A stretch of 64,000 nt of DNA from Desulfoscipio gibsoniae DSM 7213 (GCF_000233715.2 NC_021184.1:2566001-2630000), one strand, 5' to 3'; positions 1-9,397 are shown, counted from the first letter of the stretch. Made by a program: numbers and translations. Notes: generated from the sequence alone by a model not told the origin.

Positions 1-1256
1 TTGACCGAAGATAAATGTTTAATGATTTCCAACGCCTCCTGCATGTTTTTTTCATGCACTCTGTGGGTAACCAGCACAATTTCCGCCTTATTACCATCGG
101 TTTGCTTTTGCAGCACCGAAGCCAGGCTGACTTCCTTATCCCCAAAGGCATAGGCAATAGAAGCCAGCACACCGGGCCTGTCGGTCACATCCAGGCGCAC
201 ATAATATTTGCTCTCCGTGGATCCCATATCTTTAACGGGCTTTTCTTCATAACAGGTGCAGGAGATAAGCCCCGGCACATTGCGCAATAAATCACGTGCA
301 GCGTCCATGACATCAGCTACCACAGCACTCGCCGTGGGCATTTCCCCTGCTCCCCGGCCGTAAAACATGGTATCCCCCACAGCGTCGCCGGTGACAAAAA
401 TAGCGTTATACACATCATTAACCGACGCTAGGGGATGATCTCGGGGTATCAAGGTAGGATGCACCCGCACCTCTACACCATCCCCGGTCTCCTTGGCAAT
501 GCCAAGCAATTTAACAATGTAGTTAAGCTCACCGGCGTAAGCAATGTCCTCGGCGGTAATTTTTGTAATGCCCTCAACATATACATCGTCCAATACAATT
601 CGCGAGTTAAAGGCAATGGAAGCCAATATGGCCAGCTTGCGAGCCGCATCATAGCCCTCAATATCCGAGGTGGGATCGGCCTCAGCATAGCCCTTGGCCT
701 GGGCTTCCCGCAGTACATCGGCAAAATCTGAACCCTCTTCGGTCATTTTAGTCAACATATAATTGGTAGTACCGTTAATAATACCAATGATTTGCGTAAT
801 GCGATTGGCTGACAGGCATTGCTTCAGCGGCCTAATAATGGGTATGCCGCCGGCTACGCTGGCTTCAAATAACAGGTCGGCATTATTGGCCTCAGCCATA
901 GCAAAAAGCTGCTTGCCGTAAACAGCGATCATATCTTTATTGGCGGTGACAACGCTTTTACCGTTCTCCAGCGCCCGGCTGACATAGTCCAGCGTGGGCT
1001 CTATACCACCCATAACCTCCACTACTATTTTTATCTCGGGGTCATTAAGTATATCCTCTACTTTGTTGGTCAGCTTGCCCGGGTCGATTTCAATACCACG
1101 CTGCCTTGAGGTGTCCCGTACCATTATTTTTTTAATTTCCAAGCCCACCCCGACTTTGCGTTTGATATTCTCTGCATTGCCAGTGATGATGCGATATACC
1201 CCCCGGCCTACCGTACCAAGGCCAAGAAGGCCAATTTGTATATTTTCAACCGACAT
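1..1256 (-). CDS. hom: homoserine dehydrogenase, C-terminus cut by window edge
   Basis: NAD(P)-dependent reduction of aspartate semialdehyde to homoserine, the branch point to threonine and methionine. The translation starts MSVENIQIGLLGLGTVGRGV, a Rossmann GxGxVG nucleotide-binding motif, followed by a catalytic region with VMGGIEP, the conserved TANKD and the INGTTNYML motif, and then an ACT domain in the last ~90 residues (YVRLDVTDRPGVLASIA) that normally binds threonine for feedback inhibition. ATG at 1254-1256 has AAAGGGG upstream. About 418 codons are present, so only a few C-terminal residues should lie beyond base 1. The upstream neighbour (1397-1840) is an ACT protein, probably co-transcribed. 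Confidence 0.95.
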   Translation of the reverse strand, partial: MSVENIQIGLLGLGTVGRGVYRIITGNAENIKRKVGVGLEIKKIMVRDTSRQRGIEIDPGKLTNKVEDILNDPEIKIVVEVMGGIEPTLDYVSRALENGKSVVTANKDMIAVYGKQLFAMAEANNADLLFEASVAGGIPIIRPLKQCLSANRITQIIGIINGTTNYMLTKMTEEGSDFADVLREAQAKGYAEADPTSDIEGYDAARKLAILASIAFNSRIVLDDVYVEGITKITAEDIAYAGELNYIVKLLGIAKETGDGVEVRVHPTLIPRDHPLASVNDVYNAIFVTGDAVGDTMFYGRGAGEMPTASAVVADVMDAARDLLRNVPGLISCTCYEEKPVKDMGSTESKYYVRLDVTDRPGVLASIAYAFGDKEVSLASVLQKQTDGNKAEIVLVTHRVHEKNMQEALEIIKHLSSV

Positions 1257-1396
1257 AGTTAAAGCCCCTTTCCTGTCATGTTGCGAGACGCATGAAAAAT
1301 TAATGGATAATATTATAATCTTGCAATTCCCAACACAAAACTGTCAACTCTTACCCCGCACCATTAATATATCGTTAATTTGTGCATTATACTATA

Positions 1397-1840
1397 CTAT
1401 GCGCCCAGCACCTTGGCTGTTTTAACGCCCAGGGTATTACGCAGCAGTTTGAGCATATTTTCCACATCACATTTTAAATTAGCAGTCTCAATGGTTACAG
1501 TAGCCATGGCCACACCCTGCTGGGGTATATTCTGATTAATGGTTATAATATTACCCCCTACCGCAGCAATGCTATTAAGCACCGCAGATAAAACGCCTGA
1601 GCGATGTTCCAGCAACATTTCCAGAATAACTGTTTGATCGCGGTTCCAGCGATAAAAAGAGTAAACTTTATCTTTATATTTATAAAAGGCGCTACGGCTC
1701 AACTGCACCCTTTCCACCGCTTCATTAACAGTGGCTGCCTCACCGCTCATCAACAGTTCCTTGGCCTGGACCGTTTTATATAAGGCCTCTGGCAGAATAT
1801 CCTCCTGAACTAAAAAAAACCGCGGTTCCTTGCCCGCCAC
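1397..1840 (-). CDS. ACT domain-containing protein (PheB/UPF0735 type)
   Basis: A 147-residue protein of the small ACT-domain family called PheB in Bacillus. The N-terminal ~60 residues look like a helical, DNA-binding-like part (AKELLMSGEAATVNEAVERV, then LSRSAFYKYKD, which resembles a helix-turn-helix). The C-terminal ACT domain runs from about residue 68 (ILEMLLEHRSGVLSAVLNSI, GGNIITINQNIP). Start is GTG with GGAGGTG seven bases upstream. It sits directly before hom, which fits a regulatory role in amino-acid biosynthesis; the effector is unknown. It is not a chorismate mutase, despite the old pheB name. Confidence 0.85.
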   Translation of the reverse strand: MAGKEPRFFLVQEDILPEALYKTVQAKELLMSGEAATVNEAVERVQLSRSAFYKYKDKVYSFYRWNRDQTVILEMLLEHRSGVLSAVLNSIAAVGGNIITINQNIPQQGVAMATVTIETANLKCDVENMLKLLRNTLGVKTAKVLGA

Positions 1841-2082
1841 CTTTTTACACCTCCGTGAGGCAAGCGGAGACGGTTCTTGCCCTGCCTCTCATGAAATCAC
1901 ATTTATCAACTATATTTCATATATTGCCTCTGATTAATAATTGTCGTCCATGCTGCGCGGATATATTTCCATGCACGGTAGACATTATAACATTATTTAT
2001 ATTCAATAGCAACCTTTTTCATTAAACCAGGTTTATGTTCATCATATACAATAATTCAAAATATTTATTCTTATTTCTCCAA

Positions 2083-2109
2083 CTAAAAAAACCGGTCTTT
2101 CGACCGGTT
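2083..2109 (-). terminator. intrinsic terminator after spoIVA
   Basis: An 8-bp perfect stem (AACCGGTC / GACCGGTT) with a GAAA tetraloop on the minus strand is followed by a T run. The stem begins inside the spoIVA stop codon, so the gene is the end of its transcript. Confidence 0.9.
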
Positions 2110-3589
2110 AGATGATGATACAGATAAGTCCGCCGCTGCCCTCGTTGACAATACGCTTGACAGTTTCCTGCAACTTAGTCTGAGCGTTTTCAGGCATTCT
2201 TTGCAACTTGTTTTGAATACCTTCGCGCACCAGGTCACTGACCGATTTGCCAAATATTTCAGATTCCCAAATTTTTTGTGGGTTTTCCTCAAACTCATTC
2301 AGCATGTATCGTACCAATTCCTCACATTGCTTTTCAGTACCAATAATAGGTGTTATTTCAGTATTGATATTGGCCCTAATCATATGAATAGAAGGTGCAC
2401 TGGCCTTCAGCTTGACTCCGAATCTACTGCCCTGCCTGATTAGTTCCGGCTCTTCCAACTGCATATCATCAATACCCGGAGTTACCATACCGTAGCCGGT
2501 TTCCCTTAGTTCCATAAGGGCAGGGGCCACCTTGTCGTATTCCCGCTTGGCAACAGCCAATTCCTTGACCAAGCGAAACAGCTGGTGGTCACCCTCCAAT
2601 TGGAAACCGGTCTCTTCCGACAACACCCGGAAAAATAAGTCAGGCTTGGAACTTATTTCGATAGCGGCAGTACCTGTGCCCAAATCCAGGTTATTTAAAT
2701 TAACTGCCTGTACCATGTCATATTCGCCCAGTTTTTCCACTGCCCCGTCAATATCCCGGAGACGGCGCACCTGCTGTACAGTATCTTGTACCGCCGTGTC
2801 AAATTTTTCCCTCAGCCAGTGTTTTTGTTCCAATTCCTCCACCCACATAGGCATAGCAATGGAAACCTCATTTACCGGGAATTCAAACAAAGCTTTCTCC
2901 ATAATTAACAGTATGTCGGGCTGAAGCATTTCCGCGCAGTTAACCGGAATAACCGGCACATCGTATTTCTCCGAAAGTTCATCAGCCAGTTGAATAGCAT
3001 CTTCACTACTAGGACTGGTACTGTTTAAAATAATGATAAAAGGCCTGTTGATATCTTTCAGTTCTTGAACTACCCTTTCCTCGGCGGGTATGAAATTTTC
3101 CCTTGCTATATCAGTGGTGGTACCGTCAGTGGTAATCACCAGGCCAATGGTGGAGTGCTCACTGATTACCTTTCTGGTACCTGTTTCTGCGGCTTCCTCA
3201 AATGGAATGGGTTCTTCGAACCAGGGGGTAGAAACCATGCGCGGGTTACCTTCCTCATCCTCATAGCCAAGAGCCCCCTCCACCCTGTACCCAACACAGT
3301 CTACCAACCGAACTTTTACTTTAACATTGGGGCTTATCTCCAGCTCCACCGCCTCATTGGGCACAAACTTGGGCTCAGTAGTCATAATAGTTTTGCCGGC
3401 CCCGCTTTGGGGAAGCTCATCCCTGGCCCTCTCTCGTTCGTATTCATTTTCAATATTGGGTATGACCATTAGATCCATGAACCGTTTAATAAAAGTTGAT
3501 TTGCCTGTGCGCACGCCGCCGCTAACACCCAGGTAAATATCCCCCTCGGTGCGTTCCGCAATATCGCGGAAAATATCATACTTTTCCAT
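2108..3589 (-). CDS. spoIVA: stage IV sporulation protein A, spore coat morphogenetic ATPase
   Basis: SpoIVA (493 aa, the usual family length) polymerises by ATP hydrolysis on the mother-cell face of the forespore outer membrane and forms the basement layer of the spore coat. The Walker A motif GVSGGVRTGKST is at residues 21-32, followed by TRAFAC-like GTPase features (VDCVGYRVEGALGY; ILNSTSPSS). The C-terminus ends GGLICIII, matching the hydrophobic C-terminal tail that localises the protein through SpoVM. ATG start with AAGGAGGG upstream. Family knowledge puts it under sigma E control, but I could not pick a convincing sigma E promoter in the upstream region. It follows der, plsY, gpsA in the common firmicute order. 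Confidence 0.97.
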   Translation of the reverse strand: MEKYDIFRDIAERTEGDIYLGVSGGVRTGKSTFIKRFMDLMVIPNIENEYERERARDELPQSGAGKTIMTTEPKFVPNEAVELEISPNVKVKVRLVDCVGYRVEGALGYEDEEGNPRMVSTPWFEEPIPFEEAAETGTRKVISEHSTIGLVITTDGTTTDIARENFIPAEERVVQELKDINRPFIIILNSTSPSSEDAIQLADELSEKYDVPVIPVNCAEMLQPDILLIMEKALFEFPVNEVSIAMPMWVEELEQKHWLREKFDTAVQDTVQQVRRLRDIDGAVEKLGEYDMVQAVNLNNLDLGTGTAAIEISSKPDLFFRVLSEETGFQLEGDHQLFRLVKELAVAKREYDKVAPALMELRETGYGMVTPGIDDMQLEEPELIRQGSRFGVKLKASAPSIHMIRANINTEITPIIGTEKQCEELVRYMLNEFEENPQKIWESEIFGKSVSDLVREGIQNKLQRMPENAQTKLQETVKRIVNEGSGGLICIII

Positions 3590-4138
3590 GAACGCACTCC
3601 CTCCTTATCAAAAATTTATATAATTAACAAAAGCTTATCAGATTAGCATCCCCCCTACCGGTAGGAAAAACGGTATATAAAGGCCATCAGCCAGCCTAGT
3701 CCACGAGCAGTTTTTTCCAATGGCATACATTAACATTATATATATATGATTAATCATTGTGTTTATTACTGTTTAGTCTAAAATGCGCCATTAAAATTGT
3801 TGCAGCTTGGACACCCACCACCAGAAACATATACACAGCCTATTGATGTTTATTAACCTATCCGGACGGCAACTCTAATTATTTTTTTACATTATATACA
3901 TTTTTTACTAATCTTGCTAGTATAATCTATTTATTGTTAAGTGTAAAGAATTCATGTAACTGCCGGCATATAGTGATAAGGACTGATTTTTGGTAAAAGT
4001 GTTAAATTAAATCGACCGCACAGCATAGACGCCATATTTTATTATCATGATTATGATCCCATCTTGGATATATAAAATAGAAAAACCCGGCTTTAAAAGC
4101 CAGGTTAAATATCATACATACAAACCACTGACAACTAG
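3590..4138. other. 549-bp AT-rich intergenic region upstream of spoIVA
   Basis: No ORF with a ribosome binding site is visible on either strand. It must contain the spoIVA promoter; I could not assign it. It includes a 10-bp palindrome CTACCGGTAG at 3655-3664, an AT-alternating stretch near 3738-3748, and the terminator of the carbonic anhydrase gene at its far end (4081-4107). Confidence 0.6.
4081..4107 (-). terminator. intrinsic terminator after gamma-carbonic anhydrase gene
   Basis: On the minus strand AACCTGGCTTTTAAAGCCGGGTT forms a hairpin followed by a T tract, about 30 nt after the stop codon at 4139. Confidence 0.85.
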
Positions 4139-4678
4139 CTAATTTTCTTTCAAGTCAACAACTCCCGTGCCTTCATCTAAATATGCTTTTACCAGATGCA
4201 TATAAGACTGTGCGCCTTGCTGCACCCTCAAAAGCGTTTTGCCTGTTAATTCTTTTTTGGGTTTAGCCGGCGCACCCACGGCCATGTGCCTGGGGGGGAT
4301 TTGCATTCCCTCGGTGACCACGGACCCTGCGGCAATCATAGATTGAGAGCCAACCACTGAGTTGTCTAAAATAACCGCATTCATACCGATTATAGCACCT
4401 TCTTCAATAGTACAGTTATGCAATACCGCACCATGGCCAATAACGACGTTAGGGCCGATCTCAACCTTACCACCGGGTTGAACATGCACCACCGCATTGT
4501 CCTGCACGCTGGTGTTCTGTCCCACCTTAATTTGACCAAAGTCGCCGCGCAGCACCGTACTAAACCAGATGCTGGCCCCTCCCTCCACAACCACATCGCC
4601 AATCAGAGTAGCAGTGGGGGCAATAAAGGCTCCCGGAGCAACCCGCGGCCGTTTTCCCTTAAATTCTACTGTTTGCAT
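4139..4678 (-). CDS. gamma-carbonic anhydrase-like hexapeptide-repeat protein
   Basis: A 179-residue left-handed beta-helix protein of the YrdA/PaaY/Cam family. Hexapeptide repeats run from about residue 15 (APTATLIGDVVVEGGASIW) to 130, with the histidines expected for metal binding (AVVHVQPG; VIGHGAVLHNC). Substrate (CO2/bicarbonate or other) cannot be set from sequence. The start chosen is ATG at 4676-4678 with AAGGCGG upstream; a longer reading would begin in gpsA and translate through the 64-bp palindrome at 4705-4768, which is clearly not protein-coding. It sits between gpsA and spoIVA, where other firmicutes usually have different small genes. Confidence 0.88.
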   Translation of the reverse strand: MQTVEFKGKRPRVAPGAFIAPTATLIGDVVVEGGASIWFSTVLRGDFGQIKVGQNTSVQDNAVVHVQPGGKVEIGPNVVIGHGAVLHNCTIEEGAIIGMNAVILDNSVVGSQSMIAAGSVVTEGMQIPPRHMAVGAPAKPKKELTGKTLLRVQQGAQSYMHLVKAYLDEGTGVVDLKEN

Positions 4679-4704
4679 AATTACACCGCCTTTTCGGTAA
4701 ACCT

Positions 4705-4768
4705 TTGGTACCGGGTGTTGAAAGGTTGAAAGATTTAAATCTTTCAACCTTTCAACACCCGGTACCAA
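4705..4768. repeat. perfect 64-bp palindrome (copy A of a dispersed element)
   Basis: Two 32-bp arms are exact reverse complements with no loop: TTGGTACCGGGTGTTGAAAG... and its mirror. It begins one base past the gpsA stop codon (4770-4772, read on the minus strand) and 26 bases before the next start. The same core GGTRCCGGGTGTTGAAAGGTTGAA recurs at 7839-7897, 35879-35924 and, decayed, at 27984-28012. As RNA it would make a very stable hairpin, but it lacks a following U tract, so it is not a normal terminator. Confidence 0.97.
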
Positions 4769-4769
4769 C

Positions 4770-5837
4770 TTAGTCAGCACCATCACGTTCGGCATACCAC
4801 TTAATTTTGGTAAGAGCGACTTCTTCCACTTCCCTTGTTTTTACACGAGTCATTAGATTGTTAACTGCAGCTTGGGGGGGAAGATCATAAAAAAGTACCT
4901 GGTACATTTGCTCGGTGATGGGCATTTCGATGCCCCAGGTAGCGGCCAGGCCATGCGCGGCCCGGGTGGTGCGCACCCCTTCCACCACCATGTTGACCTC
5001 GTCCAGCGCTTGCTGTAATGTTTTGCCCCGCCCGATTTCTATACCGGCGCGCCGGTTGCGGCTATGCCGGCTGGTGCAGGTAACAATTAAATCACCAAGT
5101 CCTGCCAGTCCCGCAAAAGTTAAAGGATTGGCTTGCATAGTCAGCCCCAGTCTGGTGATCTCCGCCAATCCCCGAGTCATCAGTGCCGCTTTGGAATTGT
5201 CACTGCCGGTAAGGCCGTCCACAATACCGGTGCCCAGCGCAATGACGTTTTTTAATGCCCCGCCCAGCTCAACACCTATGATATCTGGATTGGTATATAC
5301 CCGTAAATTTTTTTGCATAAATAAATCCTGGGCCAGCACAGCAGTGCGCGAAGAAACAGAGGCCACCACTACGGCGGTGGGCATTTTTTGGGCCACCTCT
5401 TCGGCATGACTGGGGCCTGAAAGCACGGCATAATGTTCTGCCCCGGATGGACCGGCCTCATCAGCAAACACTTCGGAAAGCCTGAGCATGCTGTTTTCCT
5501 CGATGCCTTTAGCAGTGTTCACAATAAGTGCTCCGGTATTAATCAATGGCAAAGCGTCTCTTAACACAGCTCTAAAAGTATGCGAGGGAACACTGAATAC
5601 AACACACTGGGCGCCCGCCAGCGCTTGTTTTAGGTCCGCTGTTACTTGAATACTATCGGGCAAAAAAACGCCGGGAAGATAACGCTTATTTTCCCGGTAT
5701 GTATTTATTTCCTCCACTTGTTCCATCCGTCTGGCCCACAGTTTAACCTTACAGCCATCCCCCACCAGATGATAAGCCAAAGCTGTGCCCCAACTGCCGG
5801 CACCCAACACGGTAATTTGTTCATAACTTACAGCCAC
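4770..5837 (-). CDS. gpsA: NAD(P)H-dependent glycerol-3-phosphate dehydrogenase
   Basis: Makes sn-glycerol 3-phosphate from dihydroxyacetone phosphate for phospholipid synthesis. 355 aa; N-terminal Rossmann motif GAGSWG at residues 12-17; then [17 protein letters not shown] and [11 protein letters not shown]-type motifs and the conserved [14 protein letters not shown] helix. GTG at 5835-5837 is chosen because AGGAGG lies 7 nt upstream and the gene then starts right after the plsY stop (5839-5841). The pair plsY-gpsA supplies and uses glycerol 3-phosphate in the same operon. The last codon abuts the palindromic repeat at 4705-4768. Confidence 0.96.
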   Translation of the reverse strand: MAVSYEQITVLGAGSWGTALAYHLVGDGCKVKLWARRMEQVEEINTYRENKRYLPGVFLPDSIQVTADLKQALAGAQCVVFSVPSHTFRAVLRDALPLINTGALIVNTAKGIEENSMLRLSEVFADEAGPSGAEHYAVLSGPSHAEEVAQKMPTAVVVASVSSRTAVLAQDLFMQKNLRVYTNPDIIGVELGGALKNVIALGTGIVDGLTGSDNSKAALMTRGLAEITRLGLTMQANPLTFAGLAGLGDLIVTCTSRHSRNRRAGIEIGRGKTLQQALDEVNMVVEGVRTTRAAHGLAATWGIEMPITEQMYQVLFYDLPPQAAVNNLMTRVKTREVEEVALTKIKWYAERDGAD

Positions 5838-5838
5838 A

Positions 5839-6429
5839 CTATATCCTCCTGCCCTTTCCCACCTTGTATTCCGTACCTGACAAAATCCTTTGTATATTGG
5901 AACGGTGCTTATAGATAACAAATATCATTAATATGATACCAAAGATGATATATAACCTATCCATGCCCAAAACAGCCATTGCAGTGGGTACTGTTATGGC
6001 CGCCATCATTGAACTTAAGGATACATAGCGGCTAATACCCAGGGTGGTTAAAAGTACCACCAGCGCCACCAGTGTAACCAAAGGAGAAATGGCCAGCACT
6101 ACACCAGCACCGGTGGCGACAATTTTACCGCCTTTAAAACGTAAAAATACAGACCAGCTGTGCCCGCACAGGGCCCCGAAAGCGGCCAGCAACTCAGTTT
6201 CAACACCGCCGAAATAACGACCCACCAGCACGGCGGTCACCCCCTTGGCCATGTCCAGGGCCAGCACAAATAGACCATACCCGGGGCCAAGGTTGCGCCA
6301 TACATTGGTGGTGCCGATATTGCCGCTACCGTGCTCCATTATATTAATGCCTTTGGTCCTGGCCACCAGCACGCCCACCGGTATTGAACCAATCAGGTAG
6401 CTAATCATAACAGCCAGCAATATGTACAT
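5839..6429 (-). CDS. plsY: acyl phosphate:glycerol-3-phosphate acyltransferase
   Basis: Membrane enzyme that transfers the acyl group from acyl phosphate to glycerol 3-phosphate, giving lysophosphatidate. 196 aa with about five hydrophobic segments; the three PlsY signature loops are visible: [10 protein letters not shown] near the N-terminus, [12 protein letters not shown] around residues 36-47, and [14 protein letters not shown] around residues 93-106. ATG start with AAGGAG upstream. Downstream gpsA begins one base after its stop codon; der is 11 bp upstream, so all three are likely co-transcribed. Confidence 0.96.
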   Translation of the reverse strand: MYILLAVMISYLIGSIPVGVLVARTKGINIMEHGSGNIGTTNVWRNLGPGYGLFVLALDMAKGVTAVLVGRYFGGVETELLAAFGALCGHSWSVFLRFKGGKIVATGAGVVLAISPLVTLVALVVLLTTLGISRYVSLSSMMAAITVPTAMAVLGMDRLYIIFGIILMIFVIYKHRSNIQRILSGTEYKVGKGRRI

Positions 6430-6440
6430 AGTTCCACTCC

Positions 6441-7751
6441 TTATCTTTTGCGCATAACCAGCTTAATAGGAGTGCCCTCAAAACCATAAGCCGAACGCAG
6501 CTGGTTTTCTATATAACGCAGATAAGAAAAATGCATTAATTCCGGCTCATTGACAAACAAGATAAAGGTGGGCGGCTTTACCCCCGCCTGGGTGGCATAA
6601 AAGATTTTAAGGTGTCTGCCCCGGTCCTGGGGCGGAGCGTTATGCAGCATAGCTTCCCGCAGTAACTGGTTTAAATCGGCAGTGGCAATACGCATGTTTT
6701 GCTGTTCACTAACATAATCCACCAATTCCAGCACCCGGTGCACTCGCTGGTGGGTCAGTGCACTGACAAACAGCACAGGTGCATATTGCATAAAACCCAA
6801 CCCATCCCGCAGATTTTCAATATAGCGGTTAGCTGTACGGTCGTCTTTTTCAACTAAATCCCATTTATTAACCACTAAAATTGAAGCCCTTCCCTTTTCA
6901 TGGGCATAACCGGCAATCCTCTTATCCTGGTCGGTTAATTGCTCCACCGCATCAATCAGCATTAACACTATATCACTGCGGTCAACAGCACGCAGCGAAC
7001 GAATTACGCTGTATTTTTCGGTAGACAGGCCAATTTTACTGCGCCGCCTGATACCCGCTGTATCAATGATGGAATACTTATTGTCTCCCCTGGTGATGTA
7101 TGAATCAATAGCATCCCTGGTGGTGCCCGGTATATTGCTGACAATAACCCTTTCCTCGCCCAGCAGGGCATTTACCAGCGATGATTTGCCCACATTGGGG
7201 CGGCCGATAACAGCAATCTTAATTACATCTTCTTCAGTTTCATCTTCTTCGGCCGGAGGCAGTTCTTGCACAAGCCTGTCCAGCAAATCTCCGGTATTTA
7301 AACCCTCGGCAGCTGAAACGGGCAACGGTTCACCAAGCCCCAGGCGGTAAAAATCATATAATTCATGGACTTTATCAAAATGTTCTACTTTATTGGCCAC
7401 TAAGATGACGGGTTTTTCTGAACGGCGTAAAACCCGGGCCACATCTTCATCAGTACCGTTTAACCCGGCCCGGGCATCCACTACAAAAAGCACCAGGTCA
7501 GCTTCCTCTATGGCTAGCTCGGCCTGCTTGCGAATATGCGATACTATTTCACCCTCGTCCTGGTAATCCAACCCGCCGGTGTCCACCAGGGTGAACCAGC
7601 GGTTATTCCACTCGGCATCCTGGTAGAGACGGTCCCGGGTAACGCCGGGTACTCCCTCCACTATAGCCACCCGCCCGCCTACGATGCGATTGAATAGTGT
7701 TGATTTACCTACATTGGGACGGCCAACTATTGCCACTATTGATTTCGCCAC
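6441..7751 (-). CDS. der: ribosome biogenesis GTPase Der (EngA)
   Basis: Essential double GTPase for maturation of the 50S ribosomal subunit. 436 aa, the normal size. First G domain has GRPNVGKST at residues 10-18, DTGG and NKVE; the second has GRPNVGKSS near residue 185, DTAGIRRR and NKWD; a KH-like domain follows (residues ~355-436, ending [18 protein letters not shown]). GTG at 7749-7751 with AGAGGTG upstream gives [13 protein letters not shown], as in homologues; a longer ATG-led reading would add 12 unconserved residues. It heads the plsY-gpsA run. Confidence 0.97.
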   Translation of the reverse strand: MAKSIVAIVGRPNVGKSTLFNRIVGGRVAIVEGVPGVTRDRLYQDAEWNNRWFTLVDTGGLDYQDEGEIVSHIRKQAELAIEEADLVLFVVDARAGLNGTDEDVARVLRRSEKPVILVANKVEHFDKVHELYDFYRLGLGEPLPVSAAEGLNTGDLLDRLVQELPPAEEDETEEDVIKIAVIGRPNVGKSSLVNALLGEERVIVSNIPGTTRDAIDSYITRGDNKYSIIDTAGIRRRSKIGLSTEKYSVIRSLRAVDRSDIVLMLIDAVEQLTDQDKRIAGYAHEKGRASILVVNKWDLVEKDDRTANRYIENLRDGLGFMQYAPVLFVSALTHQRVHRVLELVDYVSEQQNMRIATADLNQLLREAMLHNAPPQDRGRHLKIFYATQAGVKPPTFILFVNEPELMHFSYLRYIENQLRSAYGFEGTPIKLVMRKR

Positions 7752-7838
7752 AAGTACACCTCTCTCCAAAAGGGGTAGCCCTTTCATTATGAAAACAAAA
7801 GTGTTTTTTCACCCACGCTGTCAGCAGTATCCGCTGTT

Positions 7839-7897
7839 GGTGCCGGGTGTTGAAAGGTTGAAAATCTAAGATTTTCAACCTTTCAACACCCGGCACC
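7839..7897. repeat. 59-bp palindrome (copy B of the dispersed element)
   Basis: 29-bp arms separated by a single A: GGTGCCGGGTGTTGAAAGGT... and its exact complement. Relative to copy A it has GGTGCC in place of GGTACC and a shorter, different centre, yet both arms changed together, which keeps the pairing. It starts 4 nt after the DUF512 stop codon (7902-7904 on the minus strand). Confidence 0.96.
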
Positions 7898-7901
7898 TAA
7901 A

Positions 7902-9215
7902 TCAAGGATACAGCCCCATCAGGCGTACCAATTCCCCCAGGTCATCCACCGGGCTGACCTTTATCTCCAGCCTGCCGGCAAGCTCATCCAGGGTAATATC
8001 ATCTAAAAATACATGGTCACCTTCCCGCAGCATAACCCCGGGTATGAACAGCCTTTCCCCCAAATTACGCCCCGCCAGTCCTTCCAACAAATCTTGCCCC
8101 GTCAGCAAACCAGCTACGGTAACAGTTTTGCCAAAGTATTTATTTTCCATAACATGCAAGTCCATCTGCAGCCCAGCAATCCGGTTCAGCTCGGCCACCA
8201 CCGGTTCCAGCACCGGCCTGGCCAGAGTGCCGGTAACTAAAGAATAGTGCATCGGGTATTCAGTACGCCCGGGTAACCCTCTGGATAACTGATGCCATTC
8301 ATCCATAAAAAGGCGCACTAGTCCCACACCGTTTTCGGTTTGGGGAAAGCCGCCGTAGTTTTCCGCGAGGGGAATGGGTACGCCGGCAAGCAGGTAGAAT
8401 TCATCACTGGCAAAAACGAGCGGGTATTGGTACTCGGCCATAAAAACCTTTTGCCAGCGCTGCACCTCTTGCACCACCTCACCGGCCTCCTGGGCATTAA
8501 AGGAGCGCAGTCTAAATAGCCCATCGCGGCAGCCGGTTAAGCCTACAGGAACAACAGCCAGTGAGCAAACCGCCGGCCATAGTTCACCCAGGTCGCTAAT
8601 GGTGCGGTTAAGTTCGGGACCGTCATTAATACCCGGACACAGCACCACTTGGGTATGCATTTGGATATTGGCTTCAGCCAGGTAACGAAGCTGGTCCATG
8701 ACTTGTTCGGCCCGGGGATTACCCATCATCTGCCGGCGTAAGGCCGGGTTAGTGGTATGTACGGAAATATATAGCGGGCTCAACCGCATTTGGGCTATAC
8801 GCCTAAGTTCTGAAGGACCAACATTGGTCAAAGTGATGAAATTGCCCTGGGCAAAGGACAGCCGGTAATCGTCATCTTTAATATATAGCGATGAGCGCAT
8901 TTGCCCGGGCATTTGATCAACAAAACAAAATATACACTTATTGCCGCACTGGCGGGTGGGACCCCAGCCATCGTCCTGGAATTCTAGTCCCAGGTTTTCA
9001 TCATAATCCTTTTCAATTTCTAATAGCCAATGCTCACCAGTGCACTTTTGAACCAGTACCTGCAGGTTTTCATCAGCAGTTAAATACTGGTAATCAAGGA
9101 TATCAGTTATCTCCTGCCCATTGATTTGTAAAATCATATCCAAGGGCTGAAGCCTAAGTTCATCTGCTATACTGTTATCGGCCACGTTGTTAATTATTAA
9201 GCCTCGGTCCCGCAT
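7902..9215 (-). CDS. DUF512 PDZ/radical SAM protein
   Basis: 437-residue member of the DUF512 family of putative Fe-S oxidoreductases found next to der in many clostridia. A PDZ-like domain occupies residues 1-65 (RGLIINNVADNSIADELRLQ; DMILQINGQEI). The radical SAM cysteines are C90-x3-C94-x2-C97 in RQCGNKCIFCFVDQMPGQMR, and the DUF512 part covers the C-terminal half. The reaction is unknown. ATG at 9213-9215 follows GGGGAGGG; an earlier ATG is 24 nt upstream but lies across the operator-like palindrome. A sigma-A-type promoter with an overlapping inverted repeat lies just upstream, so expression is probably under a repressor. Confidence 0.92.
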   Translation of the reverse strand: MRDRGLIINNVADNSIADELRLQPLDMILQINGQEITDILDYQYLTADENLQVLVQKCTGEHWLLEIEKDYDENLGLEFQDDGWGPTRQCGNKCIFCFVDQMPGQMRSSLYIKDDDYRLSFAQGNFITLTNVGPSELRRIAQMRLSPLYISVHTTNPALRRQMMGNPRAEQVMDQLRYLAEANIQMHTQVVLCPGINDGPELNRTISDLGELWPAVCSLAVVPVGLTGCRDGLFRLRSFNAQEAGEVVQEVQRWQKVFMAEYQYPLVFASDEFYLLAGVPIPLAENYGGFPQTENGVGLVRLFMDEWHQLSRGLPGRTEYPMHYSLVTGTLARPVLEPVVAELNRIAGLQMDLHVMENKYFGKTVTVAGLLTGQDLLEGLAGRNLGERLFIPGVMLREGDHVFLDDITLDELAGRLEIKVSPVDDLGELVRLMGLYP

Positions 9216-9230
9216 GGGGACCCTCCCCTC

Positions 9231-9277
9231 ATGTAACATTCTTGTTACATTATCTGATAGCTGCCATATTTAGTCAA
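9231..9277 (-). promoter_or_regulatory. sigma-A-type promoter with overlapping operator-like palindrome
   Basis: On the minus strand TTGACT (9272-9277), 17-nt spacer, GATAAT (9249-9254). Immediately downstream, and overlapping the end of the -10, lies ATGTAAC-N6-GTTACAT (9231-9250), a 7-bp-arm inverted repeat covering the expected transcription start. This is the usual place for a repressor site. The regulator is not identifiable here. Confidence 0.72.
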
Positions 9278-9397
9278 GGAAAATGCTGAATTAACAACAC
9301 TTAATCATATATCAAAACCTTAAAAACTAACATCTTACTCATTGAAGGGAATAGGAATTACTCTACACCGTTTTTAAAATGCATTTTATAACAGTCC

